Origin: Bacteroidota bacterium
GTDB lineage: Bacteria > Bacteroidota > Bacteroidia > NS11-12g > UBA955
NCBI GenBank assembly: GCA_963169345.1
Contig: CAUJCT010000053.1
Span: forward strand, 349,081 to 413,080
DNA: 64,000 nucleotides
Reading direction: 5' to 3'
Shown here: positions 46,809 through 57,650 of the stretch, piece after piece
Numbering within the stretch: the first letter of the stretch is position 1
How the letters are laid out: each line of letters starts with the position of its first letter
Position numbers and translations under genes: made by a program
The notes under the pieces: generated by a model
Told to the model about the DNA's origin: nothing
Databases searched by the model: none
What the model saw: only the letters and a program-made list of their open reading frames with translations

Positions 46809-48091
46809 TAGCTATACAGAGGAAATCTTTCCATCATTGTATTGACAGTTTTGCGAATTTCATTCAACACCGCTTCATTGCTATGGTTCATCAAAGCTTT
46901 GTCAATTAATTCAGCAATTGCAGGCATATCAGATTCTTTCATACCTCTACTGGTGATAGCAGGTGTTCCCAGACGAATACCGGAAGTGACGAAAGGAGAT
47001 CTGGTTTCGAAAGGCACGGTATTTTTGTTAATGGTGATATCGCATTTAACGAGGGTATTTTCAGCAAGTTTACCAGTAATTTCATCACCTTTAGGTCGAA
47101 GATCAATTAACATCAGGTGATTATCAGTACCTCCTGAAATGATTTTGTATCCAAGATCGACCATAGCTTTGGCCAAAGCAGAAGCATTAGCTTTCACCTG
47201 AATCATATAGGATTTATATTCAGGAGTAAGTGCTTCGCCAAAAGCAACAGCTTTAGAGGCAATGACATGTTCCAAAGGACCACCTTGAGTACCTGGAAAA
47301 ACAGCACCATCGAGAATAGCGCTCATCATTTTTGGTTCACCTTTTGGCGTTTTATGACCCCATGGATTTTCAAAATCTTTCCCCATCATAATGATACCAC
47401 CTCTTGGGCCTCTGAGTGTTTTATGAGTTGTAGAAGTTACAATATGGCAATAAGGAATTGGATTATTGAGTAAACCTGTAGCGATTAAACCTGCAGGGTG
47501 TGATATATCAGCAAGTAAAATGGCGCCAACGCTATCAGCAATTTCTCTCAGTGTTTTGTAATCCCAGTCTCTGCTATAAGAAGAGGCACCACAAATAATC
47601 AATTTAGGTTGTTCTTTTTTAGCGATATCAGCTATTTTATTAAAGTCAATTCGGCCACTATCTTGCTCAACCCCATAAAAACTTGGTTTGTAAAGTTTAC
47701 CAGAGAAGTTGACGGGAGAACCATGTGTCAGGTGACCGCCGTGACTGAGGTCGAAACCAAGAATCTTATCACCGGGATTTAGGCAACCCAACATAACAGC
47801 AGCATTGGCTTGAGCACCACTATGTGGTTGAACATTTGCCCATTCTGCGCCAAAAAGTTGTTTTAATCTGTCAATTGCAAGTTGTTCAACCTGGTCGACT
47901 ATTTCGCAACCGCCGTAATAACGTTTGCCCGGCAAACCTTCAGCATATTTATTGGTAAGCACAGAGCCCATGGCCTCCATCACTTGTTTTGAAACAAAGT
48001 TTTCAGAAGCAATCAATTCAATTCCGTGTTCCTGGCGTTTTTTTTCCTGTTCAATCAGGTCAAATACAATACTATCTCTCTGTGTTGTCAT
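46808..48091 (-). CDS. glyA: Serine hydroxymethyltransferase
   Basis: A 427-residue PLP enzyme that interconverts serine and glycine with tetrahydrofolate, the main source of one-carbon units. N-terminal [19 protein letters not shown], the PLP-lysine region [14 protein letters not shown] and [10 protein letters not shown] are all diagnostic. Length and all main motifs are normal. The -7 element TATCTTTG on the minus strand (48107-48100) ends 8 nt before the ATG. It is followed by a small membrane-protein gene in an overlap. It is divergent from the 2418-residue T9SS gene, with back-to-back promoters in 78 bp. Confidence 0.98.
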   Translation of the reverse strand: MTTQRDSIVFDLIEQEKKRQEHGIELIASENFVSKQVMEAMGSVLTNKYAEGLPGKRYYGGCEIVDQVEQLAIDRLKQLFGAEWANVQPHSGAQANAAVMLGCLNPGDKILGFDLSHGGHLTHGSPVNFSGKLYKPSFYGVEQDSGRIDFNKIADIAKKEQPKLIICGASSYSRDWDYKTLREIADSVGAILLADISHPAGLIATGLLNNPIPYCHIVTSTTHKTLRGPRGGIIMMGKDFENPWGHKTPKGEPKMMSAILDGAVFPGTQGGPLEHVIASKAVAFGEALTPEYKSYMIQVKANASALAKAMVDLGYKIISGGTDNHLMLIDLRPKGDEITGKLAENTLVKCDITINKNTVPFETRSPFVTSGIRLGTPAITSRGMKESDMPAIAELIDKALMNHSNEAVLNEIRKTVNTMMERFPLYS

Positions 48092-48099
48092 GATGGGGG

Positions 48100-48107
48100 C
48101 AAAGATA
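48100..48107 (-). promoter_or_regulatory. -7 element of glyA (TATCTTTG)
   Basis: An exact consensus on the minus strand, 8 nt before the glyA ATG at 48091, so the leader is very short. Confidence 0.65.
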
Positions 48108-48132
48108 TCTAAAGTTTTGAAAATGTTAAAGG

Positions 48133-48164
48133 TTGTAATTCTTAAGCATTTTTTAATATATTTG
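48133..48164 (+). promoter_or_regulatory. Promoter of the 2418-residue gene (TTG, 21-bp spacer, TATATTTG)
   Basis: TTG at 48133-48135 and TATATTTG at 48157-48164. The -7 element ends 5 nt before the TTG codon at 48170, supporting a leaderless message with a TTG start. Confidence 0.6.
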
Positions 48165-48169
48165 CTATC

Positions 48170-51100
48170 TTGATAAAAATTTACTTAAAAAGGCTTTTTA
48201 TCTCTCTTCTATGTTTATTATTTAGCAACTTGATTCTCAAGGGGCAAGGAAATAGATTGTCTATTCAGGCAACAGGACCAAAGTCCTTATCCATTTGTGG
48301 AATAAACGATACTGCCAATTTTCAAATTTTTAATATTTCATCAGGAACAGTCAATAACATCCAGGTTAAGCTCAATCTACCACCGGGAATTTATTATATT
48401 AAGAATTCTGTGAATGGAGTTGGAGTTAGTGAGAGCAATGTTTCAAACCTCAATCAACCTGTTTTTTCGGCAGCCAATTTATCAATTGCAAAAAATTTTA
48501 AGTTCAGAGTAAATTTAAGTTCAGACTGTAATCTGCTCAATTACCTTAATTCCAATAATACTCCTGCTATACTTGTTAGGGCAGACTATCTTGGTAATTA
48601 TGATGTAGGATCATCGATTCCATTTTCGGTGAATGTGCCATCTGCACAATTTGGAACAGTCACAAATTTGTCTTTTACAGGAGATATTGGAACAAAATTT
48701 AGCAGGAGCATCACCATAGGGAATTTTGGGAAAGGGCCATTAAAAGAAATAAAACTCAGAAGAGTCAACGGCAAGGATATAAAAACTTTTTTTGTAAGTG
48801 CAGGTTCGACGGTTGTAAAGGGAGACACAGTTGAAACCACTTTTAATGGGTCATTTTTTAAAACGATTGGCAATAAGGATACATTTTTAGATCAGAATGA
48901 AACTATCAATTTAATGGATTCAAATTTAATATCTGGGTGTAAAAATTTGAGTACCAATTTTGAATTGCTTTGGGGGTGTAATGGAAAAACCTGTCAGGTA
49001 AGTAAGCTCTCAGGTTCGGTTTTTATCAGTAATAAATCCCCAAATTTAAAAGCTATTCCACTGCCTGTATATCCAACTTGTTATAGTAATAATACCTTTA
49101 AATCGGAGATTCGTTTTGTGAATATTGGTAATATGCCTGCAGTCTCACCAAAAATTGGTATTTCCTCCAATTATTTTTACATGTATTCCAGTTTTGACAC
49201 ATCTTCTGTAAGAATAAAAGTCGGCAATAATGGTACCTGGAAACGACCAATCAAAGACAGCACAAGTTCTTCCTATAATCTAAGCTATTACGGTTGTGTC
49301 GGTTTGTATCCTATAGGCTTATTCAGAGTACTATCTCCCGATTTGAAGCCCAATGATACATTGTTTGTCACATGGAATACCACATCTTGCCTTCCACCTA
49401 AATGCAGCAATGCCAGTATAGTCATCAACAGTTGGGCATATAATGCAGAGTATCTGGATCAATGTAAAAATAAGAAGACGATAAACTGGACCTGGGGTAA
49501 AGTGTATGATCAGCAATATTGTTCGGGTTCTTCCTTTATTCCTACTGATTTAATCAATAATCAGACAGGAGAATTCAGAACTTATTTTAGTTCTGTTAGT
49601 TTGCTTAACAGGAGTTCATCTGCATCTTATATTGTGGATTTAATTATACCGCAGGGACTAGTTCATTCGATGATGAAAAAGGACTTTTATTTTATTAATT
49701 CGGATTTAACGACTACCTGGTCACCTGACAGCATTGTGAAAAAAGGTGACACTTTAAGGGCTTATTTTCCTCATCCGGTACCAATAAATCTAACAGGTTC
49801 GGAGTTGGTGTATTATTTAAAAGCAGATTGTTCAAAATCCGGAGCAAATGGCATACAAAATTTAAATCTACAAATCAGGTATAATCCAGATAAGAACTGC
49901 AAACCTGCGGAATGGATTTATTTATATTGCCAGACAAATCAATTGAAAATTCACTGTTACAGCAATTGTGGCGGTGGAATGAAATTTACAGATTTTAGAG
50001 TACAGAGGGTTAATTTTGGATTACCTGACAATAATAATGACGGAAAGCCAGATACCAGTGGCACTATTGATAGTACGAAAGTAAGAGAAGAGCGTTGTCT
50101 TACAGGAGATACAATTCTGGCACAATTCCACGGGGTTGTCAAAAGGACATCAAGCATTATTACATGGAGAAATGCTTACATTGAAAGTACAATTTCAAAT
50201 GGCAAACATATAGATATAGCGGGCGTTCAACTTTTAGTATGGAGGAGGGGAGTCACGCTTTCGGTTAATTGCAATCAGATTAAATACTGGAAAACCCTTT
50301 CAGGAAACAATGCAACATTTAAACTGGATTTAAGCACTGATTCTATGCAGGCATGTGTTTCGAGTGGATTCAGGTATAGCAATGATGATAGTTTAGTTGT
50401 CAAGGTAAAATTTAAAGTTACAGGAAATGTAGGAGGTACTATGGTAAATTTAAATTTCAGCAACAGATTTTATACCAGTAATGTCAATAATCCAAGCAGC
50501 AATTCGAATAAATTCCAGTGTGATACTTTTTCTGGTCAGATGATAATGGCCGGTTATTTTTTCACAACATGCTGCAAAGATATATATCAGGTTAATTCAT
50601 GTGCTTCTATTAATGTCAACAACTATTATTATTTAGGAATTGGAGGGGCGAGTTATGGAGGCAATAATCACTTTCCATACGAATACAGGCATTTTGCGAG
50701 ACTAAAAGCTATACGTTATTATTTACCAAATGGATTTAAATTGAAACTCGCAAATATGACACAATACAGAACGAGTGGATCAAATAAAACTACATTTGAA
50801 ATTGAGGATTCATTGAAAGCCATAAGTAATAATTCAAGTCCACTAACCTATGATGTAACAGATGTATACACAGATTCGGCGGGCCCTATACAAGGTAGTG
50901 ATGATGGTTTTCATGGGTATTTTATAGCACTTATAGAGCCAAGTTGCGAAATTCAGAATGGTAAACCTATACAATTGAAATATGATTTTATATTTGAAAG
51001 AAAAGGTACCTTATCGCCAGGTTTCGATACAATAAGTTCGGGTTATTCAGATGAAGTTGTATACAATAAACCTGTTTTTGCTATCACACCTGTATCACCA

Positions 51101-54100
51101 ACCATATATGCTGCAAAAGACACAGCTGAATGGGAACTGAATTTCACCAATTATTCTTCAACATTCAGCAATGTAAATACCTGGTTTTCTCCGGATAATA
51201 GTGGTGCAATCAAAATAGTTCAAATAAGGGATGGAGCCAAGGACACTTTAATACCATCAGGTAATCAAATCTATAAGATTGGAACTATTCCTTTTAATTC
51301 AAGCAGAAAGTTTAAAGTCAGAGCAATTTACAATTCCTGTAAGCGCGATAGTATAGTGCTTTATGCCGGTTGGAATTGCGCGGGGTATCCAAGTGACTTA
51401 GCTTCCTATCCTTGTTTAAAGGAAAGAGTGGTTTTGTATCTTGAGCCTCAAAATACACAATTACAGGTAAGTCTTGCAGACTCAGTAACAACAGCAGATT
51501 TGTGTGCCGGTACACCCTATACAATGCAAATTGAAAATATAGGAGCCACCAATGCATACAATACAAAAGCGATTCTCAATTTACCAATTGGTATGTCTGT
51601 AGTTTCCGGTTCTTGTCAAATCAGGTACCCGCATAAAGGCAGTAAAGTAAGTTTGTCGGATCCAATTCTAAAAAATGGAACACAGTATGAATGGAATTTA
51701 GCTAATTTAAATTCAAATATTCTCGCAGGATTTAAAGGAGTCGGCGACACAAACAGGAATAAGATAATTATATACTTCAGAATAAAAACCAATTGTGATT
51801 ATTCAAGTGGTAATTATATAAGAGCATCTGCTTCTGCCAATATCAAATGCGGAGATCCTGTTTTAGTTTATCCTGCAATTAGCAATCCACTTAATATAAA
51901 AGGGGTGATCAGACCCTATTATACGCTGTTAAAAATTGAAGCAGATTCTGTCTTTCCATGTGAAAAACCGAGTAAGGTTAAAGTTAAGATCATCAATCTA
52001 GGACCTTCATCTACGGGAAAAGAGGACAAATATCAGATTGTATTACCACCCGGACTAAGTTATGATTCATCATTATATCAAGCTTATTACAATGCCCCTG
52101 AAGACAGTTTAACCAAATTAAAAGATATAAATGGAGCAACAGAAGTGGAATTAAGTTTGAAAGACAGTGTTCAGCCGGGCGACAGCATGTATTTTGAACT
52201 GGGCTATATTTCAGACGGCGCACAAATCAATTGCGGCAAAACCGATTTATATAGTCAGACTGCAGTAAAGCAAGAAGTCACATGTGTAGCAGATAATTCG
52301 AAATGTAAGATCAATGTATCTACAGGTAACAATCTGACACAAGCGGTAGTTAAGAAGGGAGAACTAATGTTTACGCAGCTTTCTTCCAAAATTCAGATAA
52401 TGGATTCTGATTCAGAAGAAATTAAAATAAGTTTTAATGTTGTAAATAAAGGCAAAGACATAGGAACCGGCAATGTACTTAAGTATGCTTTGGTTTATGA
52501 TAAAGATGCCAGCGGAACAGTCAATAAAGTTGACGAGATATTGAGGTTTGATACGATTCATGGACCCATTTCAACAAATGGTATCAGGATGATTAGTAAG
52601 AATGTTAAACTGAAAGCAGGCAAGACTTGTGCTTTATTTGTTTCTCTGGATTCATCCTCCTGTAGTTGTAATTTTGTATCTTCAAAGTTTCCGATACCGC
52701 CTTTAGTCAATGCAGGAAAAGATCAGTCTATTTGCAGTAGTGATACTTTCAGACCGGGATCCAATCCCGTAAGTTCATTCAGATACTTATGGACTTCTGG
52801 GGGCGAATTAAGTTCGGATACCATATCAAATCCATGGGCTAAAATAATAAATAATGATTCTGCGGAGATAAGTAAAACATACATTTTAACTACTTACAGA
52901 GGACAATGTTACAGTAAAGACAGCATCAATGTGAACATATATACTTTGCCTCAATTAAATGTAATTCAGAATGACACCATACTGTGCTCAGGGGCTGATA
53001 TTTTTGTTAAGTCTGTTTATAAAGGGGGCAATGGAGGTTTCAACTTTCAATGGTTGCCTATAGGAAATGCAAGTTCTCCTAATTCAAGCAATACAAAAAT
53101 CAAGACTCAACAAGATGTATCTGTTAGATTGGAAATGAAAGACAGTAAAGGATGTAAAGCAGCGGATTCATTCCATATACAAATAAAAGAACGACCTGAG
53201 ACCAAATTTTATTACACTCCAGCCTGTATAGGACAACTTTTAAACATATATGATTCCAGTTTGACAAATAAGGACAGTATAAGTTTTAGAAAATGGACCT
53301 ATGACGCTTATGATACCCTTGGAACTAACAATGTATCCATAGATTTAGGGGGTAATTCAGATATACATGTCAGATTGATAGCGGGAACAGATTTTGGATG
53401 TAAAGACACTTTTGAACAGCAGGTTTATCTTAACCCTTATCCAATAGCGTCCATTTTTGTGAGTGAAGTTTGTTATGGCGATAGTACAGAATTCATTAGC
53501 ACAAGTAAGATTAGTAGTGGGAAATTGGCAGAATTGAAGTGGATTATTGGAGATAGTGATAGCTCTAATCAGATTGAGGTTAAATTTAATTTTAATCAAC
53601 CGGATACATTTAAAGTTCAGCTTGAAGTTGTAAGTGATGCCGGTTGCAGAGATACTGCATTTTCAACTGCAATAGTACATGAGCGTCCAGAAGCAGATTT
53701 TAATTTTGTTGAGAATTGCCTGGGAGATTCATCAGAGTTTAAAGATAGTTCAGTATTTATTTATGAAAAAATAGAGGAGTATAAGTGGTATATTGATGAT
53801 AGTATTGCATACTCCAACAGGTTAAAAGTTCATTTCAAAAAGGACAGTATTTATCAGGTTGCTTTGGTGGTAAAAAATGAGTTTGGTTGTATAGATTCAA
53901 TAAGTAAAAATATCAATATTAGAACCATTCCTATGGCTGATTTTATAGTCAACAGAGTATGCGAGGGGGATAGTTCATTTATTTCGAACAGATCAACTAT
54001 ATCCAATGGATATATTACAGAATATTTATATACACTAAGCGATGGTAATTCTAATTTGAACGCTTCTTTTTCACATTTGTTTGAGTCAGGTGATACATTC

Positions 54101-55426
54101 AGTATTCAACAAATTGTGAGCAGTAATTATGGTTGCAAAGACACAATTGAAAAATGGGTAATTGTCGATCCAAGAATACAACCTGATTTTAATTTTGTAT
54201 CTGTCTGCCAAAAAGATACAGCACATTTTACAGATTTAAGTGCATATTCGAACACAGGAATACAATTATCTAAGTTTTATTTCGGAGATGGTGACAGCAG
54301 TGCAGGAAACAGTGTTTGGCATTTATTCGGGGCGCCAGGACAATACAAGGTTATTCATGTTGTAAGCAGTATAGAAGGCTGTGTTTATGATACTGCAAAA
54401 TGGATAGAAATTTATGCTGAACCAAGCGCGGAATTTTCAGATTCAAACAATTGTTTCGACAATATATTTGAATTTATAAATCAATCATCTGTAAGTGTTG
54501 GAGCATTGAACAGTTTTCTTTGGCATTTTGGAGATGGAGATTCATCAACAAGTAATGATGTGGAGCATGCTTATTTAACTGATGGTAAATTCGAAGTCAG
54601 ATTAAAAGTTATTACAGATAATGGTTGTGAAGATACTAGCAGCAGATGGGTTGAAGCCTATCCGGCAGTGACAGTTAATTTTGAAGCACAGGCTGTTTGC
54701 GAAGGAGAAGAAATGAGATTTAAAGACAGCAGTTTAGTTCCTAATTCAGTCGTAAATAAATATGACTGGGATTTTGGAGACATGAGTTATTCAACTGCAA
54801 TGAATCCTGTACATTTATATAAATCTTCAGGTATATATCCTGTCAAACTGACAATTATTACAGCCTATAATTGTTCATACGATACTTTAAAAAATGTTGA
54901 GGTTTACCCGACACCAACAGCATTATTTAACACACTACCTGATAAAGCGACGATAGTTAATCCTGAAATACAGGTAATGGATTTGAGTACAGGTGCAGAT
55001 ACAATTTTTTATGATTTAGGTAATGGTCAAACCAGCTACAACAGGCAATTAGCTGTATTATATCCTGACAGCGGAATTTTTTATATTCGACAAATAGCTA
55101 GCAATACCTTTGGATGTAAGGACACATTTATAAAAGCTATTTTTATCAATTATTTATTTGTATTCAATAGCCCAACCTCTTTTACACCTAATAATGATGG
55201 AAATAATGACACATTTGCACCGGCAGGCATTGGCTTTGACCAATATGAGATGTGGGTATACAACAGATGGGGTGAAATGATATACCACAACAACAATGGA
55301 ATGGGTTGGGATGGCACATATATGAATTCGGATGTAAGTCAGGATGTCTATTGTGTCAAGTATAAAGTGAAAGACTATAAAGGCAGATATCACTACTACA
55401 GTACGGTGGTTACTTTGTTGCGATGA
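48170..55426 (+). CDS. Giant T9SS type B surface protein with PKD repeats
   Basis: 2418 residues. The start must be TTG 48170, because no in-frame ATG or GTG precedes the signal peptide ([26 protein letters not shown]). The first 1500 residues are beta-rich, with DUF11-like and conserved-repeat character ([25 protein letters not shown]). From about 1670 to 2310 there are eight PKD-like repeats of about 85 residues, each with a Cys near its start and a GC-D near its end ([17 protein letters not shown] is one; FGDGDSS in three). The last 85 residues are a type B sorting domain ([34 protein letters not shown]). I infer an adhesin or surface filament. A small T9SS gene follows after 55 bp. Confidence 0.9.
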   Translation: MIKIYLKRLFISLLCLLFSNLILKGQGNRLSIQATGPKSLSICGINDTANFQIFNISSGTVNNIQVKLNLPPGIYYIKNSVNGVGVSESNVSNLNQPVFSAANLSIAKNFKFRVNLSSDCNLLNYLNSNNTPAILVRADYLGNYDVGSSIPFSVNVPSAQFGTVTNLSFTGDIGTKFSRSITIGNFGKGPLKEIKLRRVNGKDIKTFFVSAGSTVVKGDTVETTFNGSFFKTIGNKDTFLDQNETINLMDSNLISGCKNLSTNFELLWGCNGKTCQVSKLSGSVFISNKSPNLKAIPLPVYPTCYSNNTFKSEIRFVNIGNMPAVSPKIGISSNYFYMYSSFDTSSVRIKVGNNGTWKRPIKDSTSSSYNLSYYGCVGLYPIGLFRVLSPDLKPNDTLFVTWNTTSCLPPKCSNASIVINSWAYNAEYLDQCKNKKTINWTWGKVYDQQYCSGSSFIPTDLINNQTGEFRTYFSSVSLLNRSSSASYIVDLIIPQGLVHSMMKKDFYFINSDLTTTWSPDSIVKKGDTLRAYFPHPVPINLTGSELVYYLKADCSKSGANGIQNLNLQIRYNPDKNCKPAEWIYLYCQTNQLKIHCYSNCGGGMKFTDFRVQRVNFGLPDNNNDGKPDTSGTIDSTKVREERCLTGDTILAQFHGVVKRTSSIITWRNAYIESTISNGKHIDIAGVQLLVWRRGVTLSVNCNQIKYWKTLSGNNATFKLDLSTDSMQACVSSGFRYSNDDSLVVKVKFKVTGNVGGTMVNLNFSNRFYTSNVNNPSSNSNKFQCDTFSGQMIMAGYFFTTCCKDIYQVNSCASINVNNYYYLGIGGASYGGNNHFPYEYRHFARLKAIRYYLPNGFKLKLANMTQYRTSGSNKTTFEIEDSLKAISNNSSPLTYDVTDVYTDSAGPIQGSDDGFHGYFIALIEPSCEIQNGKPIQLKYDFIFERKGTLSPGFDTISSGYSDEVVYNKPVFAITPVSPTIYAAKDTAEWELNFTNYSSTFSNVNTWFSPDNSGAIKIVQIRDGAKDTLIPSGNQIYKIGTIPFNSSRKFKVRAIYNSCKRDSIVLYAGWNCAGYPSDLASYPCLKERVVLYLEPQNTQLQVSLADSVTTADLCAGTPYTMQIENIGATNAYNTKAILNLPIGMSVVSGSCQIRYPHKGSKVSLSDPILKNGTQYEWNLANLNSNILAGFKGVGDTNRNKIIIYFRIKTNCDYSSGNYIRASASANIKCGDPVLVYPAISNPLNIKGVIRPYYTLLKIEADSVFPCEKPSKVKVKIINLGPSSTGKEDKYQIVLPPGLSYDSSLYQAYYNAPEDSLTKLKDINGATEVELSLKDSVQPGDSMYFELGYISDGAQINCGKTDLYSQTAVKQEVTCVADNSKCKINVSTGNNLTQAVVKKGELMFTQLSSKIQIMDSDSEEIKISFNVVNKGKDIGTGNVLKYALVYDKDASGTVNKVDEILRFDTIHGPISTNGIRMISKNVKLKAGKTCALFVSLDSSSCSCNFVSSKFPIPPLVNAGKDQSICSSDTFRPGSNPVSSFRYLWTSGGELSSDTISNPWAKIINNDSAEISKTYILTTYRGQCYSKDSINVNIYTLPQLNVIQNDTILCSGADIFVKSVYKGGNGGFNFQWLPIGNASSPNSSNTKIKTQQDVSVRLEMKDSKGCKAADSFHIQIKERPETKFYYTPACIGQLLNIYDSSLTNKDSISFRKWTYDAYDTLGTNNVSIDLGGNSDIHVRLIAGTDFGCKDTFEQQVYLNPYPIASIFVSEVCYGDSTEFISTSKISSGKLAELKWIIGDSDSSNQIEVKFNFNQPDTFKVQLEVVSDAGCRDTAFSTAIVHERPEADFNFVENCLGDSSEFKDSSVFIYEKIEEYKWYIDDSIAYSNRLKVHFKKDSIYQVALVVKNEFGCIDSISKNINIRTIPMADFIVNRVCEGDSSFISNRSTISNGYITEYLYTLSDGNSNLNASFSHLFESGDTFSIQQIVSSNYGCKDTIEKWVIVDPRIQPDFNFVSVCQKDTAHFTDLSAYSNTGIQLSKFYFGDGDSSAGNSVWHLFGAPGQYKVIHVVSSIEGCVYDTAKWIEIYAEPSAEFSDSNNCFDNIFEFINQSSVSVGALNSFLWHFGDGDSSTSNDVEHAYLTDGKFEVRLKVITDNGCEDTSSRWVEAYPAVTVNFEAQAVCEGEEMRFKDSSLVPNSVVNKYDWDFGDMSYSTAMNPVHLYKSSGIYPVKLTIITAYNCSYDTLKNVEVYPTPTALFNTLPDKATIVNPEIQVMDLSTGADTIFYDLGNGQTSYNRQLAVLYPDSGIFYIRQIASNTFGCKDTFIKAIFINYLFVFNSPTSFTPNNDGNNDTFAPAGIGFDQYEMWVYNRWGEMIYHNNNGMGWDGTYMNSDVSQDVYCVKYKVKDYKGRYHYYSTVVTLLR

Positions 55427-55450
55427 TTTGTAAAAGCCAATAGTTTTAAG

Positions 55451-55458
55451 TATATTTG
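55451..55458 (+). promoter_or_regulatory. -7-like element TATATTTG
   Basis: An exact TAnnTTTG match 23 nt before the TTG at 55482. It may give the small T9SS gene its own transcript besides read-through from the large gene. Confidence 0.4.
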
Positions 55459-55481
55459 TAATACACACAATTTACACGACA

Positions 55482-56081
55482 TTGAAATTCAATTTATTAG
55501 CATTCTTACTGCTATTTTATTTTCAAACTTATGCCCAATTTACGCCTCAGCTTGATAAGTTTCAAGCGCAGCAAAAGGATGGGATAGTTTATCTTGATTG
55601 GGTACTTTCTTCGGGTAGTGTTTGTCTCGGAATAAAGATAGAACGCTCTGATGATTCAGTACAATTTACAGAGATTGGATTTGTTGGAGGTATTTGTGGA
55701 AATTTAACAAAACCAACTTCATATCAGTTTGAAGACAATTCACCCATCTTTAATAAAAAGATGTATTACAGATTGAGTTATCCGGGCTTAGGAGTTTCAG
55801 AAGTCATTAATATTACAGTTATACATGTGGCAAAGAATGATTATGAAGCCAATCCAACTCCATCTGTAGGGATTACAAAACTAAATTTTTACAATCCAAA
55901 ATTTGAACGACATACATTGAAGGTAAGTAATTTATCGGGTATAGTAGTTTTGGAATTGGAAAGTTCAGAATCTTATTTTGAAATTGATGTCAGTGAACTT
56001 GACCCCGGGATATATCAATTTTACATTTACAACGAGAGCAATACCAACACGGTAAGTGGCAGAGTTTTAGTTGCCAGATAA
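55482..56081 (+). CDS. Small secreted protein with T9SS type A-like C-terminus
   Basis: 199 residues with a signal peptide (MKFNLLAFLLLFYFQTYAQ) opened by TTG 55482; no in-frame ATG is nearer. A central Fn3-like region (QQKDGIVYLDWVLSSGSVCLGIKIERSDD) is followed by a C-terminal domain with TLKVSNLSGIVVLELESS and DPGIYQFYIYN, a slightly degenerate type A sorting domain. It lies 55 bp after the 2418-residue gene and may be co-transcribed with it, so it may act with it at the surface. No homologue can be named. Confidence 0.75.
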   Translation: MKFNLLAFLLLFYFQTYAQFTPQLDKFQAQQKDGIVYLDWVLSSGSVCLGIKIERSDDSVQFTEIGFVGGICGNLTKPTSYQFEDNSPIFNKKMYYRLSYPGLGVSEVINITVIHVAKNDYEANPTPSVGITKLNFYNPKFERHTLKVSNLSGIVVLELESSESYFEIDVSELDPGIYQFYIYNESNTNTVSGRVLVAR

Positions 56082-56119
56082 CAGGATATATTTAAATACC
56101 ATCGCTGGCAAATAATTTC

Positions 56120-56127
56120 TATTTTTG
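56120..56127 (+). promoter_or_regulatory. -7 element TATTTTTG, leaderless start of rarA
   Basis: An exact TAnnTTTG match ending 4 nt before GTG 56132. It supports both the GTG start and a leaderless mRNA. Confidence 0.65.
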
Positions 56128-56131
56128 CTTT

Positions 56132-57391
56132 GTGCAACAAGTACCATTAGCAGAACGTATAAGACCCAAAAATTTTGAAGAATTTGTTGGACAATCTCAC
56201 TTAACCGGAGAGAATGGGCCATTGCGTAAATATCTGGAAACAGGTACAATACCAAGTATAATATTTTGGGGTCCGCCAGGAGTTGGTAAAACAACACTAG
56301 CAAGAATTATAGGAGAGAATTTACAGATACCTTTTGTGCAGCTGAGCGCTATAAGTGCGGGAGTTGCAGATGTTAGAAAAATCCTGAATGATTCGAATGA
56401 ACAGGGTAGGATTTTGTTGTTTTTGGATGAAATACACAGATTTAATAAAAGCCAGCAGGATGCATTGCTAGGAGGTGTAGAGTCTGGAAAGATTTTACTG
56501 ATAGGAGCTACAACCGAAAATCCGTCATTTGAAGTAAACAATGCATTGTTGTCAAGATGCCAGGTTTATGTATTAAAAGACCTTGAGTTGGATGATCTTA
56601 AAAAAATGGCAGATCAGGCATTGCAAAAGGATGAATTTTTAAAAGAAAAGCAAACTGAAATATCGGAGTACGAGGCATTGATACAATTTAGCGGAGGAGA
56701 TGGCCGAAAGCTATTAAATATAATGGAAATGATAGCCATGCATGAGCCTGCGCCTGTCATTATCGATAATCAAAAAGTAAAGAAGATTTTACAAAGTCGT
56801 CAGGTTGTTTATGATAAAGCTGGAGAAGAGCATTACAATGTTATTTCTGCATTTATCAAAAGTATGAGAGGAAGCGATCCAAATGCTGCAGTGTATTATT
56901 TAGCGCGTATGATAGAAGGAGGAGAGAATGCCGAATTTATTGCCAGGAGAATGGTTATCTTAGCTTCAGAAGACATAGGAAATGCTAATCCAACTGCTTT
57001 GGTGATGGCTACTAATACACTTACTGCTGTACAAACAATTGGAATGCCTGAGGGCAGAATAATTTTATCACAATGTGCAATTTATCTGGCCTGCAGTCCT
57101 AAAAGCAATGCCTCGTATCTTGCCATAGATAATGCTTTAAGTTTAATCAGAAAAACCGGCGCTTTATCTGTGCCATTGCATTTAAGGAATGCTCCCAGTA
57201 AGCTGATGAAAGAACTGGATTATGGCAAAAGTTATCAATATGCACACGCTTATGAAGGGAATTTTGTGGATTTAGAATTTTTGCCTGAAACAATTAAAGG
57301 GGCAAAATTTTATGATCCAGGCAACAATAGCAGAGAAAATGAAATGAGAGACTTTTTGCGTAAGAGGTGGAAAGAGAAGTATGGTTATTGA
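56132..57391 (+). CDS. rarA: Replication-associated recombination protein RarA (MgsA)
   Basis: A 419-residue AAA+ ATPase related to clamp-loader subunits that acts at stalled replication forks. N-terminus VPLAERIRPKNFEEFVGQSHL, Walker A GPPGVGKTTLARI near residue 50, Walker B FLDEIHRFNKSQQDALL, and the C-terminal tetramerisation region with SMRGSDPNAAVYYLARM and LASEDIGNANP are all present and diagnostic. Length is normal. GTG start, set by the -7 element. The next gene, ileS, has its own promoter. Confidence 0.96.
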   Translation: MQQVPLAERIRPKNFEEFVGQSHLTGENGPLRKYLETGTIPSIIFWGPPGVGKTTLARIIGENLQIPFVQLSAISAGVADVRKILNDSNEQGRILLFLDEIHRFNKSQQDALLGGVESGKILLIGATTENPSFEVNNALLSRCQVYVLKDLELDDLKKMADQALQKDEFLKEKQTEISEYEALIQFSGGDGRKLLNIMEMIAMHEPAPVIIDNQKVKKILQSRQVVYDKAGEEHYNVISAFIKSMRGSDPNAAVYYLARMIEGGENAEFIARRMVILASEDIGNANPTALVMATNTLTAVQTIGMPEGRIILSQCAIYLACSPKSNASYLAIDNALSLIRKTGALSVPLHLRNAPSKLMKELDYGKSYQYAHAYEGNFVDLEFLPETIKGAKFYDPGNNSRENEMRDFLRKRWKEKYGY

Positions 57392-57622
57392 TAGTTCAAC
57401 AAGTTATCAGTACTTGGTTTGAATTCTATATTTCCGACAGGATTCTATAAAAAATTTCGAGAATTTCTTTTAAAAAGCGGAGGATGGTGTGCTCGGTACT
57501 GCCCGGGTGAGATTTGAGTGCATTGAAACGGAATATATCTTACTGATTTGCAATTATTTTAATTACTCGTGTGTTTATAAATGCCGTTTGACGAAATAGA
57601 TGAAAAAGACATAAAAAATCGT

Positions 57623-57630
57623 TACCTTTG
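57623..57630 (+). promoter_or_regulatory. -7 element TACCTTTG upstream of ileS
   Basis: An exact TAnnTTTG match 20 nt before ATG 57651. No good -33 element is visible. Confidence 0.55.
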
Positions 57631-57650
57631 CACATTTTATAAAAATAAGC

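Noticed and set aside
57440..57560. GC-richer patch between rarA and ileS as an RNA gene
   Set aside because: No cloverleaf, no T-loop consensus and no strong hairpin could be drawn.
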